DNA of 64,000 nucleotides from Motilimonas pumila (GCF_003596335.1 NZ_QZCH01000001.1:248001-312000); one strand, 5' to 3'. Shown: positions 1-10,000, counted from the first letter of the stretch. Translations and numbers: made by a program. The notes: a model not told the origin generated them from the sequence alone.

Positions 1-652
<652 letters not shown>

Positions 653-810
653 TAAAAAATAAAAAAGTTTCATTTTTTATTGCATCTCGGTGACGAAGAT
701 GCTCAAGATCGAAATGAGAATTAACTACACAAATGAAATTGCAGTGAGCAATATTGAGCCTCGAACTGCCGCCCACTTGATGTGGCTGCAAGCAGTTTTG
801 GTTTACCCAC

Positions 811-839
811 AAAAAAGCCCGCTATGAACAAGCGGGCTT
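811..839 (-). terminator. intrinsic terminator after grpE
   Basis: An AAGCCCGC/GCGGGCTT stem with a 9-base loop is followed on the reverse strand by a run of T. It lies 40 bases past the grpE stop and before the dnaK promoter, so grpE and dnaK appear to be separate transcripts or only partly read through. Confidence 0.85.
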
Positions 840-879
840 AAGGCATTTTTTCGCACTCGTGCTACGCGAAGCGCGAAAA

Positions 880-1494
880 TTAAGCTTTGGTGTCTACAGC
901 AGGTTCTGCGCTCGCTTTCGATACCATTACCATTGCTGGGCGAATCACACGTCCATTAAGTTCGTAGCCTTTTTGCATAACAGCAATAACAGTGTTAGCC
1001 GGTACGCCCGGCACTTCTTGCATGCTCATTGCTTGATGCTTATCAGGATCAAAGCTTTCATCTTTTGGATCAATAGCAAGTACGCCAAATTTTTCTACCG
1101 AGCTCAGCATGGATTTTAGCGTTAACTCTACGCCTTCAATCATTGGCTTCAGAGCTTCATCTTCTCTATCTGCGTGGCTAAGAGCTAATTCCATATTATC
1201 AATAACCGGTAATAACTCAGCGGCGAACTTATCCAATGCAAACTTGTGCGCTTTCTCTACGTCTTGGGCACTGCGACGGCGCATATTGTCTATTTCAGCG
1301 GCAGCACGTACTACAGAGTCTTTTTGATCTGCAATTTTATCTTCTGCTGCAGCTAACTTAGCTTCCAGCTCAGCAATACGGCTTGCTTCTTCAGAAACAA
1401 TCTCACCTTCCACCGCTTGCGCTTCAACTTCTTGCTCTACGGCTTCATTTACCGCTTGCTCATCAGGCGCGATATCTTTTTGTTCGCTGCTCAT
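880..1494 (-). CDS. grpE: GrpE nucleotide exchange factor
   Basis: Releases ADP from DnaK in the Hsp70 cycle. The 204-residue product has an acidic N-terminus, a long coiled coil (from about residue 35, containing [19 protein letters not shown]), and the C-terminal beta domain with the GrpE signature [15 protein letters not shown] place the start at 1494 (MSSEQKD) rather than the in-frame upstream codon at 1524, because GGAG sits 6-7 bases before it and the N-terminus then matches family length. A sigma-32 promoter lies about 45 bases upstream and an intrinsic terminator lies downstream. Confidence 0.96.
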   Translation of the reverse strand: MSSEQKDIAPDEQAVNEAVEQEVEAQAVEGEIVSEEASRIAELEAKLAAAEDKIADQKDSVVRAAAEIDNMRRRSAQDVEKAHKFALDKFAAELLPVIDNMELALSHADREDEALKPMIEGVELTLKSMLSSVEKFGVLAIDPKDESFDPDKHQAMSMQEVPGVPANTVIAVMQKGYELNGRVIRPAMVMVSKASAEPAVDTKA

Positions 1495-1536
1495 GTTTAC
1501 TCCAATTATTCGTTTAACTAACAATTCATCTGCCTA

Positions 1537-1565
1537 TTATGGGGATCACAGAGTCAGATTCAACC
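1537..1565 (-). promoter_or_regulatory. sigma-32 heat-shock promoter of grpE
   Basis: On the reverse strand GGTTGAA (1559-1565) and CCCCATAA (1537-1544) are 14 bases apart, matching the sigma-32 pattern. It fits heat-shock control of grpE independent of dnaK. Confidence 0.8.
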
Positions 1566-1660
1566 CGGCAAAGGAAAAGCTTTAATTGCAGTTATAATAA
1601 ATAGTTATAAAATGCCTAAAATACCGGCGAACTGTTTCGCTAAAACATAGAGTTATAAAT

Positions 1661-2542
1661 ATGAGCACAACCTTCTCGCGGATTGGACTAATTGGTAAGC
1701 CAGATCACTTAGGGGCGAACCAAACGCTCAAAGCTCTTTATCAATACCTCACGGCGCAAGATTACAGCGTAGTGATTGAGACTCAAGTGGCGCAAGAACT
1801 GGCGATTGCCGGTGCACGGGCGCAGCCTTTGGTCGAACTTGGCAGTCAAGTCGATTTGGTAATTGTGGTCGGTGGTGACGGTAATATGCTAGGAGCTGCA
1901 CGTGTATTGTCACGCTTTGACGTCGCCGTCATTGGCGTTAACCGCGGTAACTTAGGCTTTCTTACCGATTTAGACCCCGACTCTTTCGAACAACAACTGT
2001 GTGATGTGTTAGCCGGTAAGTACCGCACAGAGCATAGGTTTTTACTACAGGCCGAAGTCTACCGCCATGGCGAGCTCAAAAGTACTAATACAGCAATGAA
2101 CGAAGCGGTTTTGCATCCTGACAAAATTGCGCACATGATTGAGTTTGAAGTCTTTGTTAACGGAGAATACATGCTGCACCAAAGAGCAGACGGCATGATA
2201 GTCTCAACACCAACAGGATCAACCGCCTACTCCTTATCAGGCGGAGGACCCATTCTGACTCCTAATCTCGATGCCATTAGCTTAGTGCCTATGTTTCCCC
2301 ATACCTTGGGCAGCCGCCCTATAGTGCTTGATGGTAACTCTGAAGTACGACTGGTTGTCGCAACCAGTAATAAAGCCAATATGCTGGTCAGTTGTGACGG
2401 CCATGTCTCTTTGCCTGTCATGCCTGGCGATGAGGTGCTGATCAAAAAACACGACAACAAACTGAAACTCATTCATCCACTCGATTACAACTATTTCAAT
2501 GTGTTGCAGCAAAAGCTCGGGTGGGAGAAAAAGCCGTTTTAA
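1661..2542 (+). CDS. nadK: NAD kinase
   Basis: Phosphorylates NAD to NADP in the cytoplasm. The 293-residue product has the family's GGDGN motif at residues 71-75, the NEAVLH segment and the [16 protein letters not shown] motif of the substrate-binding core; length is normal for proteobacterial NadK. It diverges from grpE and is followed after 81 bases by recN, an order common in gammaproteobacteria. Confidence 0.97.
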   Translation: MSTTFSRIGLIGKPDHLGANQTLKALYQYLTAQDYSVVIETQVAQELAIAGARAQPLVELGSQVDLVIVVGGDGNMLGAARVLSRFDVAVIGVNRGNLGFLTDLDPDSFEQQLCDVLAGKYRTEHRFLLQAEVYRHGELKSTNTAMNEAVLHPDKIAHMIEFEVFVNGEYMLHQRADGMIVSTPTGSTAYSLSGGGPILTPNLDAISLVPMFPHTLGSRPIVLDGNSEVRLVVATSNKANMLVSCDGHVSLPVMPGDEVLIKKHDNKLKLIHPLDYNYFNVLQQKLGWEKKPF

Positions 2543-2565
2543 AAAATTCATTCAACGCCACTTTA

Positions 2566-2603
2566 CTGTATAAAAAAACAGTTTATACTGACTTTATATA
2601 CAG
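2566..2603 (+). promoter_or_regulatory. two tandem LexA (SOS) boxes before recN
   Basis: Two 16-base sites of the form CTG-N10-CAG lie at 2566-2581 (CTGTATAAAAAAACAG) and 2588-2603 (CTGACTTTATATACAG), ending 20 bases before the chosen recN start. Both are AT-rich in the middle, as in gammaproteobacterial LexA boxes, and recN is a classic SOS gene with multiple boxes in E. coli. Confidence 0.92.
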
Positions 2604-2623
2604 TAATTATGACTTGGATGATT

Positions 2624-4288
2624 ATGCTTACTCAACTCACCGTTAGTAATTTTGCAATTGTTAAATTTCTTGAGCTCGAATTTGCTCATGGCATGACCAG
2701 TATTACAGGGGAAACCGGCGCTGGTAAATCGATAGCTATCGATGCGCTGGGGCTATGCTTGGGTGACCGTTGTGATGCCAACATGGTACGCCCCGGTGAG
2801 AAAAAAGCCGAGATAACCGCCCGCTTCAATGTAGAAAACATACCTAACGCTCTCAAATGGCTGCAAGAAAACGCCTTAGATAATGACAACGAGTGCATCA
2901 TACGTCGCACCATTACCCAAGAGGGGCGCTCACGAGCATACATCAACAGCATTCCAGTCCCCTTATCTCAACTTAAAAATATCGGTCAATTACTGGTGCA
3001 TATTCACGGCCAGCATGCCCACCAAACATTACTGCGCAGTGATGTGCAGTTACAATTACTGGATCAATATGCCGGCCACAAAGCACTACTTCGAAAAGTT
3101 AAAGACTGCTATCAAGGCTGGCACTTTCTCAAAAAAGAACTCAACAATGCACTAGCCTTGCAGTCCGAACACGATGCACGCAAGCAATTGTTGGAATATC
3201 AGGTACAAGAACTGGACGACTTTGCATTACAACCTGAAGAGTTTGAACAAATTGAGCAAGAACATAAACGCTTAGCCAACAGCGGCACTTTAATATCAGA
3301 AAGCCAAGCAAGCCTCACCTTACTAGCTGAAGGCGACGAAGTGAATGCCATCAGTCTGTTACAAGCTTGCTGTTCTAAATTAGAACAGCAAGCAGACAGT
3401 GATGAATCTCTGAATGCGATTACTAGCATATTGCACGAAGCCATCATTCAAGCTGAAGAAGCCAGCAGCGAATTGCGCCACTATTGCGACAGTTTAGAAA
3501 TGGACCCTGAACAGTTTCAGTACCTTGATGAACGATTGGGCATGGCATTACAGCTAGCACGTAAGCACCATGTTGCACCGGAAGAGCTGCCTAAAAAGCA
3601 CGCCAGTTTGCAAAAAGAACTTAATAATATTTCAGGCACGCAAGCGCGAATAGAAAAGCTGACGCTGGAACTAACACAAGCCCGAGACAGCTATCTAAAC
3701 GAAGCGCAGAAACTCAGTAAAAGTCGCGGCCGTTACGCCCAAGATTTAGGTAAAAAAATCACCCAAAGCATGCACCAATTAAGCATGCCAGACGGTAAGT
3801 TTGACATCGTATTACAAACGGACGAAACACCCGAGATCAATGCCATGGGCATCGACCATATCGACTTTAGAGTCTCTGCCAACCCAGGTCAGCCAATCCA
3901 AGCTTTAGGAAAAGTGGCTTCAGGGGGTGAGTTGTCTCGAATCAGCTTGGCGATTCAAGTCATTACATCGCAAAAAGCGTCAACCCCCACCATGATTTTT
4001 GATGAGGTAGACGTAGGTATCAGTGGCCCAACAGCTGCCGTAGTCGGTAAGTTACTGCGCCAACTTGGTCAAACCACACAAGTATTTTGTGTGACTCACT
4101 TGCCGCAAGTCGCTGGGCATGGCCATCAGCAGATGTTTGTTAATAAACAAACAGATGGTAAAACTACAGAAACTTCCATGTTTCAACTTAAGCAAGAAGA
4201 TCGCCTACACGAACTGGCGCGCCTATTAGGAGGCAATGAGATAACCGCCACCACTTTGGCCAACGCCAAAGAGCTACTCATCAACTAA
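2624..4288 (+). CDS. recN: DNA repair protein RecN (SMC-like ATPase)
   Basis: Cohesin-like ATPase acting early in double-strand-break repair. Walker A GETGAGKS lies near the N-terminus, a long central coiled coil follows, and the C-terminal ABC half carries ASGGELSR and the Walker B region IFDEVDVGISG. I choose the ATG at 2624 (MLTQLTVSNFAIV), which aligns with E. coli RecN (MLAQLTISNFAIV), over upstream ATGs at 2609 and 2618. The product is 554 residues, normal for the family. Expression should be SOS-induced through the two LexA boxes. Confidence 0.97.
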   Translation: MLTQLTVSNFAIVKFLELEFAHGMTSITGETGAGKSIAIDALGLCLGDRCDANMVRPGEKKAEITARFNVENIPNALKWLQENALDNDNECIIRRTITQEGRSRAYINSIPVPLSQLKNIGQLLVHIHGQHAHQTLLRSDVQLQLLDQYAGHKALLRKVKDCYQGWHFLKKELNNALALQSEHDARKQLLEYQVQELDDFALQPEEFEQIEQEHKRLANSGTLISESQASLTLLAEGDEVNAISLLQACCSKLEQQADSDESLNAITSILHEAIIQAEEASSELRHYCDSLEMDPEQFQYLDERLGMALQLARKHHVAPEELPKKHASLQKELNNISGTQARIEKLTLELTQARDSYLNEAQKLSKSRGRYAQDLGKKITQSMHQLSMPDGKFDIVLQTDETPEINAMGIDHIDFRVSANPGQPIQALGKVASGGELSRISLAIQVITSQKASTPTMIFDEVDVGISGPTAAVVGKLLRQLGQTTQVFCVTHLPQVAGHGHQQMFVNKQTDGKTTETSMFQLKQEDRLHELARLLGGNEITATTLANAKELLIN

Positions 4289-4388
4289 AAAATTGTTATC
4301 GAAAATGGATTTTTGATGAACTGCTTTTACTTCACCCGCAAGACTGGGTATGATTTGCAACAGTGATGCATTTAAATGAAATGGAAAT

Positions 4389-4736
4389 ATGCGATTAAAG
4401 AGCTTTTTAACAGCCGGTATACTTGCCTTCTCGTTATCCGGTTGTAGTGCCGCTTATGACGCCATCGTGTTCCAAATTGATGTGGGCCAAGGCAACTTTG
4501 TTGAAGAAAAACAAGTACAACAATTAACCTTAGGCATGAACCGAGAACAAGTTAGCTATATCATGGGCTCGCCTATGATGATAGATACCTTCGACGCCGA
4601 TAAATGGTACTACCTGTATTACTTTAAGCCCGGCGGTGAAAAGGTTGAGCAAAAACAAATTGAATTGGTGTTTAAAGACGAAAAACTGATTCAAGTAAAA
4701 GGCGATGACACCTTAACTTCACTCGTTAAAAAGTAG
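4389..4736 (+). CDS. bamE: outer membrane assembly lipoprotein BamE (SmpA)
   Basis: Small lipoprotein subunit of the BAM complex, which inserts beta-barrel proteins into the outer membrane. The 115-residue product has a lipoprotein signal with lipobox LSGC (residues 16-19, Cys19 becoming the acylated N-terminus), then the SmpA/OmlA domain containing the LTLGMNREQVSYIMGSP segment. It follows recN by 100 bases and converges with rnfH, the usual neighbours. Confidence 0.96.
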   Translation: MRLKSFLTAGILAFSLSGCSAAYDAIVFQIDVGQGNFVEEKQVQQLTLGMNREQVSYIMGSPMMIDTFDADKWYYLYYFKPGGEKVEQKQIELVFKDEKLIQVKGDDTLTSLVKK

Positions 4737-4772
4737 CCACTTGTAATTATTTACCTTGAAGATAAAGCGGAG

Positions 4773-5120
4773 CTAAGCCTTCGCTTTATTTGTTTTTGCT
4801 CGCCCCCCCGTAATTTTATCTGCTCGCCCCTCTTGTTTGGCTTTTTCTGCCCGGAGTTTGCGCATTTCTTTAGGGTCGGCAATCAGCGGACGATAAATCT
4901 CTATTCTGTCATGTTCACGAATGGTATCAGAGAGCTTAGCGGGTCGGCTAAACACGCCCACTTTGGCTTTTTCAACATCAATTTCTGGAAACACACTTTC
5001 AATGTGTGAACGAATAATGATGTCTTTGATGGTCAAGCCAGGCTCTACGTCTAACGCAATAATTTTTTGCTTCTCGGGGGTCGCGTAAGCTACCTCAACC
5101 TTGATCATTTCATCAGCCAC
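4773..5120 (-). CDS. rnfH: RnfH family ubiquitin-fold protein
   Basis: Beta-grasp protein of unknown precise function (YfjF in E. coli). The family motif KVGVFSRPAKLSD and the segment EIYRPLIADPKEMR are plain. The start is GTG at 5120, with AGAGG six bases upstream; an internal ATG at 5108 is an alternative. The first 8 bases overlap the end of ratA, so the two are translationally coupled. The basic C-terminal tail is longer than in E. coli. Confidence 0.93.
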   Translation of the reverse strand: MADEMIKVEVAYATPEKQKIIALDVEPGLTIKDIIIRSHIESVFPEIDVEKAKVGVFSRPAKLSDTIREHDRIEIYRPLIADPKEMRKLRAEKAKQEGRADKITGGRAKTNKAKA

Positions 5121-5547
5121 GATAAACCTCTTTGGCGCGTTCAGAAAAAGCTTTTATCATAGAGTTACATAGTTCGTGGAACACGCGACCAAATGCCATT
5201 TCTACCAGTTTGCTGCTGAATTCAAATTCTAAATCTAACGCAACTTTACAGGCTTTGTCATCGAGAGCAGTAAATGTCCACCCGCCTTGCAAGTGTTTAA
5301 AGGGGCCATCAACGAGTTTCATGATAATTTGCTGACCATGTACCAAAGTATTCTCGGTCGTAAAGGTTTTTTTAATGCCCGCTTTTGCGACTGCCACTGA
5401 GGCCATCATGGCTGAAGATTCGTGGGATAACACTTTGGTTTCTTCACAACCGGGCAAAAACTCGGGGTAAGCATGAACGTCGTTTACCAACTCATACATC
5501 TCTTGAGCGCTAAACATCACCAAAGCAGAACGGGAAATCTGTGCCAT
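5113..5547 (-). CDS. ratA: RatA (PasT) START/Coq10-like protein
   Basis: A 144-residue polyketide-cyclase/START fold protein, opening with MAQISRSALVMFSAQEMY and ending with the amphipathic helix typical of the family. Family members bind ubiquinone-like ligands, and E. coli RatA has been reported to block 70S ribosome association. It forms an overlapping pair with rnfH next to bamE and near smpB, the conserved gammaproteobacterial neighbourhood. I would not call the pair a toxin-antitoxin module from sequence alone. Confidence 0.94.
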   Translation of the reverse strand: MAQISRSALVMFSAQEMYELVNDVHAYPEFLPGCEETKVLSHESSAMMASVAVAKAGIKKTFTTENTLVHGQQIIMKLVDGPFKHLQGGWTFTALDDKACKVALDLEFEFSSKLVEMAFGRVFHELCNSMIKAFSERAKEVYRG

Positions 5548-5753
5548 TTACTCTCTCACACGCAAACAAAAGAAACATTTTATCACTTTTTATGACAATG
5601 TTCAGTCCTCTTAAACGAGCCTTAACATTGTTAGTTAACGCTTAAACTGCAACAAATCCGTCACGTTATTTTCATCCAACTGTCACCTGGCAAAGTCAAT
5701 ATGACGCCGTTTTCTAAGAAACATCACAGATTATAAATAAAGGGTTACGGAAG

Positions 5754-6713
5754 ATGAAAAAAACAATTCTAGCGACGACGGTTTTTGCCGCTTTATCTGC
5801 ACCAGCAATGGCTATGGAACCTTGGGAACTTTACGGTACAGCTAACATTTCTATCGGCCAAAATAGTGCTGATAGCTACACTGACGCTGACGGCAACAAA
5901 GTAGGCAGTGAAGACGAAATGCGTGTTGAGTCTCACACTTCGAAATTTGGTCTTAAAGGTGGCGTTGAAATCAGTGAAGCCCTTGCTGCTATCTACAAGC
6001 TTGAATTTGGCATCGATACCACTAATGGCTCAAAAGACAACATCAAAGGCCGTAACCAATACGCAGGCCTGCAAGGCAACTTTGGCCAAGTAGTCATTGG
6101 TCGTAACGACACTGCGTTTAAAACAGCTAAAGGTAAAATTGACCTGTTCAGTGACTACGAAGGTGACATGAAGCACACCTTTAAAGGTAACCAACGCGCT
6201 GACCAAACGCTAACTTACGCTCTGCCTAAGCTAAGCGGCTTCTTCGGTAAAGCCACTTATGTTGCAGAGCAAGACGAAGATCAAGACGGCGAAAACGGCT
6301 TCGCACTTAACATCGGTTACGGTGATGCAAAACTGAAGAAAACAAACTTCTACCTAGCCGCTGCCTACCAAGACAAAATTGCCGGTTACGACGGTTGGCG
6401 TTTAGCAGCTGCTGGCTCGCTATACAACTTCAAGTTAGGTGCTATCTACCAACAACTTGAAGATCAAGACAAGGTAGACCGTGATTCATGGTTGCTCAGC
6501 GCCGGTTACTCTGCGGGTAACTGGTTCCCAAAAATTCAGTACAGCGTACAAGAAGTTGGTGGTAATGACTACAATGACGTTTTCTCTGTTGGCGTAGATT
6601 ATAAGCTACACAAGAAGACCAAATTATTCGCATACTGGACAGGCAATGATTTTGATAGCAATGGCAAAAGTGACCTATCTACGATTGCTTTAGGCATTAA
6701 ACACAGTTTCTAA
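5754..6713 (+). CDS. outer membrane porin (Gram-negative porin family)
   Basis: A 319-residue general diffusion porin. It has a cleavable signal peptide (residues 1-20, ending APAMA), strand-rich sequence beginning WELYGTANISIG, the arginine-containing constriction-type segment GLQGNFGQVVIGRND, and a C-terminal strand ending in Phe (IALGIKHSF), the BAM recognition signal. A GGAAG ribosome binding site precedes the start, and an intrinsic terminator follows 29 bases after the stop, so it is a single-gene unit. The solute specificity cannot be told. Confidence 0.92.
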   Translation: MKKTILATTVFAALSAPAMAMEPWELYGTANISIGQNSADSYTDADGNKVGSEDEMRVESHTSKFGLKGGVEISEALAAIYKLEFGIDTTNGSKDNIKGRNQYAGLQGNFGQVVIGRNDTAFKTAKGKIDLFSDYEGDMKHTFKGNQRADQTLTYALPKLSGFFGKATYVAEQDEDQDGENGFALNIGYGDAKLKKTNFYLAAAYQDKIAGYDGWRLAAAGSLYNFKLGAIYQQLEDQDKVDRDSWLLSAGYSAGNWFPKIQYSVQEVGGNDYNDVFSVGVDYKLHKKTKLFAYWTGNDFDSNGKSDLSTIALGIKHSF

Positions 6714-6742
6714 TCCGCCTTCTTAAACAGATTTGTTATTAA

Positions 6743-6767
6743 AGCCTCCAAATATGGAGGCTTTTTT
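6743..6767 (+). terminator. intrinsic terminator after porin
   Basis: AGCCTCC/GGAGGCT stem with a short AT-rich loop followed by six T. Confidence 0.9.
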
Positions 6768-6800
6768 GATGCTGGCTATTTCTTTCTGAGAGCAGCGGCA

Positions 6801-6806
6801 TATAAT
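6801..6806 (+). promoter_or_regulatory. -10 box of smpB, possibly giving a leaderless mRNA
   Basis: A perfect TATAAT ends 8 bases before the smpB ATG. Starting 7 bases further on, transcription would begin about two bases before the start codon. No Shine-Dalgarno sequence is visible in the last 15 bases. No good -35 hexamer is seen at the proper distance. Confidence 0.5.
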
Positions 6807-6814
6807 AGTTGGCT

Positions 6815-7300
6815 ATGGCTAAAAAGAAATCTAAATCTAAAGTTGGCTCAAATACTATCGCCCTTAATAAAAAGGCGCGACACGACTTTCATTTGAGCGA
6901 CAAAATTGAAGCTGGCCTTGAACTCCAAGGTTGGGAAGTAAAATCGCTGCGCGCGGGCAAAGTAAACATCGCGGACAGTTATGTTTTTTTGAAAAATGGC
7001 GAAGCTTATTTACTTGCTGCGACCATCACACCGTTGGACAAAGCCAGTACTCACAGTATTTGCGAGCCCATGAGAAGTCGCAAGTTGCTGCTTAAGCGAA
7101 AAGAGCTGGAAACCTTAATTGGTAAAGTTGAGCGCCAAGGTTTCACCCTAGTTGCTACTGCAATGTATTGGAAAAAGAACTGGGTAAAACTTGAGATTGC
7201 TTTGGGTAAAGGTAAGAAAGAACACGATAAACGTTCCGATATTAAAGATCGCGAATGGCAAGTACAAAAAGAGCGCGCCATGAAACATAAGGTTCGTTAA
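6815..7300 (+). CDS. smpB: tmRNA-binding protein SmpB
   Basis: Binds tmRNA and brings it to stalled ribosomes for trans-translation. The family signature [20 protein letters not shown], then [18 protein letters not shown], is near the N-terminus, and the basic tail [18 protein letters not shown] is at the C-terminus. I use the ATG at 6815; an in-frame TTG at 6809 also exists. The gene for its RNA partner begins 67 bases after the stop, so the two are adjacent and co-oriented. Confidence 0.97.
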   Translation: MAKKKSKSKVGSNTIALNKKARHDFHLSDKIEAGLELQGWEVKSLRAGKVNIADSYVFLKNGEAYLLAATITPLDKASTHSICEPMRSRKLLLKRKELETLIGKVERQGFTLVATAMYWKKNWVKLEIALGKGKKEHDKRSDIKDREWQVQKERAMKHKVR

Positions 7301-7367
7301 TTGATAATCGCAGTTTTAAAACGCTTTATTGCTGTTACAAAATAAAGTACACTGCCAACCATATCTT

Positions 7368-7719
7368 GGGGCTGATTTAGGATTCGACGGGATTCACGAA
7401 ACCCAAGGTGCATGCCGAGGTGCGGCTGGCCTCGTAAAAAGCCGCAAAGTTATAGTTGCAAACGACGATAACTACGCTCTAGCAGCTTAGGCTAGCTAGC
7501 CTTCCTCCCACGTCTCTTCTATGGGCAGGGTTCAGGAAGGTCATCAACATAGAATAGCGAGGGAAACTTGTCTGAGGTTGAACCGCGAAACAGTATCAGG
7601 CTCGCCATCTTAAATCCTGTTAGTCGGAGTTAAGCTGGTTAACCAAAAGACTAACTAAGCATGTAGTACCTAGGATGTAGGCTTTTCGGACGGGGGTTCA
7701 AATCCCCCCAGCTCCACCA
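7368..7719 (+). ncRNA. ssrA: tmRNA (ssrA)
   Basis: Rescues stalled ribosomes as combined tRNA and mRNA. The 5' end GGGGCUGAUUUAGG pairs with the 3' end ...CCCCCAGCUCCACCA, giving the tRNA-like acceptor domain with the CCA at 7717-7719 encoded and the T-loop GGTTCAAATC present. The tag reading frame runs 7458-7490 and encodes ANDDNYALAA before TAG. The length of 352 bases is typical, with pseudoknot-rich sequence between tag and 3' domain. Confidence 0.98.
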
Positions 7720-7735
7720 CATCCAAGATAGAAAA

Positions 7736-7759
7736 GACGCCCATGGGCGTCTTTTTTTT
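7736..7759 (+). terminator. intrinsic terminator after ssrA
   Basis: Perfect GACGCCCATGGGCGTC inverted repeat followed by eight T, 16 bases past the tmRNA 3' end. Confidence 0.93.
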
Positions 7760-7805
7760 GCCCTCATTTTGACACATGTCTCTGCCACAAGCCTTACAGC
7801 AAAAG

Positions 7806-8486
7806 CTAAACGGTCAGTTTAGAGCCATCTAGGCCGAGCTTTACTATGGCTGCTCCTGGTTTGGCGTAACTTAGGCGGCAGATCCTGTCGCTAGTGTGGT
7901 AACTATCTAAACCAGAGACAGTTGCAATTTGCAGTGACTCTAAATCAAGGTACCCGTCAGTTTGCAATGCTTGTGAGGGAACATGAAGCAACTCTATTTC
8001 ACCTACAATTAACTGCGTCTGATTGCTATTAATGGTGATTTTTTCAACAAGTTTCAAGCCTATTTTAATTGGGCTTTGCGCAACAAAAGGGGCATGAAAG
8101 CCATCCAAGTAAATCTCGTTTATGCCTTCCAATTCAAACTCTGATTGCGCTTTGTCAAAGCGTGCCGAAGTTTGGTGCGCAGGGGCTACTAAATCAGCAG
8201 TTACCGCGTTAATACTGTAATATTGCGTCGCCAATATATTCTCAAGGGTATGCCTTGCAACTTGGTGGGGTCGCATAATAAATCCAAGCAAAGCAGGATC
8301 TGAGCCTAAATGCATCACTGAACTGACAATAGCTAAATTCGTTTGGCCATTGTTGTCACACGTGCCAATCATATTGGCACTCTTAAACCCTGAAACGCTG
8401 TTTATCAAACGGGCACGCTGGCGGGTCTCCATTTGCTTGATATCTTGATGTGCAAAGTGTGTTGTTTTATTGCCGTTATTAGCCAT
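7806..8486 (-). CDS. flavin reductase-like FMN-binding domain protein
   Basis: A 226-residue split-barrel flavoprotein of the DIM6/NTAB type. The core from about residue 27 (LINSVSGFKSANMIGTCDN) to 190 shows the conserved pattern with HxVARHTLENI and TSARFDKAQSEFE segments, where FMN phosphate binding is expected. Relatives reduce flavins or bind FMN; the substrate is unknown. GAGG lies 10 bases before the ATG at 8486. It converges with the tmRNA gene and diverges from the MerC-like gene. Confidence 0.82.
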   Translation of the reverse strand: MANNGNKTTHFAHQDIKQMETRQRARLINSVSGFKSANMIGTCDNNGQTNLAIVSSVMHLGSDPALLGFIMRPHQVARHTLENILATQYYSINAVTADLVAPAHQTSARFDKAQSEFELEGINEIYLDGFHAPFVAQSPIKIGLKLVEKITINSNQTQLIVGEIELLHVPSQALQTDGYLDLESLQIATVSGLDSYHTSDRICRLSYAKPGAAIVKLGLDGSKLTV

Positions 8487-8683
8487 GCTGCTGACGCCTC
8501 TTTTTGATAGACAATACGTAACTCTTCAATCGCTAGATCATCTAAATCATTGATTTAAAGTCAGGGAATTATAGCGAGAGCCAATGCCTATGAACTTAGC
8601 CACTGGCATGTAATAAGGCCAAGATATGCCCAAACTCAAGCAAACTGCCAACTGATAATAAATATCATTAGCAAAATTAAAAT

Positions 8684-8698
8684 TGTTATGTTATAACA
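8684..8698 (+). promoter_or_regulatory. candidate Zur (zinc uptake regulator) box
   Basis: TGTTATGTTATAACA is a perfect 6-3-6 palindrome that resembles the gammaproteobacterial Zur operator core TGTTATAnTATAACA. It lies 32 bases before the MerC-like membrane protein gene. The Zur assignment is inference from the pattern. Confidence 0.55.
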
Positions 8699-8729
8699 CA
8701 CTCATCTTTTATTAATCGATTTAATACCC

Positions 8730-9134
8730 ATGATCAGCACACGCCTCGACAAATTCGCCATCAGCCTTTCTGGCTTATGCCTTGCACACTGTTTACTATT
8801 GCCTATCGCACTGACTTTTATTCCTGCACTGACTAGCTTAGGGTTGGCAGACGAGCGTTTCCACCAGCTGCTATTACTGTTTGTCATTCCAACCAGTTTG
8901 GTTGCATTAACTCTAGGTTGTAAAAAGCATCAGAGTAAAGTGCCATTTGCGTGGGGGTTGGCGGGCTTAAGTTTATTGATAGCAGGTGCAGTCCTTGGCC
9001 ATGACCTTGGTGAAATAGCAGAGAAAGGTTTAACTTTTGCGGGTGCCTGCATCATGGCATTTAGCCACTTTAAGAATTATCGCTTATGTCAAAAGCATGA
9101 CGATTGTAAGTGTCACTCGCAAACAGATTGCTAA
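8730..9134 (+). CDS. MerC-domain integral membrane protein
   Basis: A 134-residue protein with four likely membrane segments (about residues 10-35, 44-62, 70-90, 98-112). The first segment carries the Cys-X8-Cys-type LCLAHCLL motif typical of MerC-like metal-binding membrane proteins. The cytoplasmic tail is rich in Cys and His (CQKHDDCKCHSQTDC), a plausible metal site. No other mercury-resistance gene is nearby, so a role in mercury transport is unlikely; with a Zur-like box upstream, zinc is the better guess. Confidence 0.75.
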   Translation: MISTRLDKFAISLSGLCLAHCLLLPIALTFIPALTSLGLADERFHQLLLLFVIPTSLVALTLGCKKHQSKVPFAWGLAGLSLLIAGAVLGHDLGEIAEKGLTFAGACIMAFSHFKNYRLCQKHDDCKCHSQTDC

Positions 9135-9191
9135 TTTCTCAGTCATGATGGAAGCGTTGCTTTATCGCTTTTGCTTGCTCTGATAGAAAAT

Positions 9192-9220
9192 AAAAATGCC
9201 TAGCTTTGCTAGGCATTTTT
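9192..9220. terminator. bidirectional intrinsic terminator between MerC-like gene and deoD
   Basis: AAAAATGCCTAGC...GCTAGGCATTTTT: a 9-bp GC-containing stem flanked by A on one side and T on the other, placed between convergent genes so it can serve both. Confidence 0.9.
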
Positions 9221-9245
9221 ATTTCATAAGCACACGAAAAAACAT

Positions 9246-9950
9246 CTAGACCAAAGAGTCCAGAGTCATTACTATCATATCATTAAACGTAGTTTGCCTT
9301 TCATCTGAGGTGGTTTGCTCCCCGGTACGAATATGATCTGACACTGTGACTACGCATAGAGCATTTGCGCCAAATTCGGCAGCTACGCCATATAAACCTG
9401 CGGCTTCCATCTCTACCCCGAGTACCCCCATCTTTTCCATTACATCAAACATATCAGGGTCTGGTGTATAGAATAGGTCAGCTGAAAATACATTGCCTAC
9501 TTTAACGGGTATATTAGCAGCGCCAGCTGCGTCTACCGCTTTGCGCAATAATTCATAACTGCCAATGGCAGCAAAGTCATGGCCTTTGAAGCGCATACGG
9601 TTAACTTGAGAGTCAGTACAGGCACCCATGGCAACGATAACGTCCCGCACCTTCACCGACTCACTCACGGCGCCACAACTGCCAACTCGTATCAGGTTTT
9701 TAACGCCATACTCGGTGATCAGCTCTTTAGCGTATATCGAGCAAGATGGTATCCCCATGCCTGACCCCATAACAGAAACCCGCTTGCCTTTGTAGGTCCC
9801 CGTAAAACCAAGCATATTTCGTACATCAGTGACTTGCACCACGTCTTGTAAGAAGGTTTCAGCAATGTACTTAGCCCTCAGCGGATCACCTGGAAATAAC
9901 ACTGTTTCTGCAAAATCACCGGCTGCGGCATTGATATGGGGAGTTGCCAT
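9246..9950 (-). CDS. deoD: purine nucleoside phosphorylase DeoD
   Basis: Cleaves purine (deoxy)nucleosides with phosphate to base and (deoxy)ribose-1-phosphate. The start at 9950 gives [15 protein letters not shown], matching hexameric DeoD proteins, with GAGG nine bases upstream; the in-frame codon at 9968 would add six residues without support. Motifs include [27 protein letters not shown], and [12 protein letters not shown] near the nucleoside site, and SDH (catalytic Asp). It is last in a nupC-type, deoC, deoD run. Confidence 0.97.
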   Translation of the reverse strand: MATPHINAAAGDFAETVLFPGDPLRAKYIAETFLQDVVQVTDVRNMLGFTGTYKGKRVSVMGSGMGIPSCSIYAKELITEYGVKNLIRVGSCGAVSESVKVRDVIVAMGACTDSQVNRMRFKGHDFAAIGSYELLRKAVDAAGAANIPVKVGNVFSADLFYTPDPDMFDVMEKMGVLGVEMEAAGLYGVAAEFGANALCVVTVSDHIRTGEQTTSDERQTTFNDMIVMTLDSLV

Positions 9951-10000
9951 TTTGTTTACCTCAATCACTCAATAAAAAGGAAAATGAACATAATTTATAA

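Noticed and set aside
4773-5547. RatA-RnfH as a toxin-antitoxin pair
   Set aside because: The pair is a conserved chromosomal unit in gammaproteobacteria, and the toxin-antitoxin idea is not supported by these sequences alone.
8730-9134. Mercury-resistance operon
   Set aside because: No merR, merT, merP or merA nearby; only a MerC-like membrane protein with a Zur-like operator.
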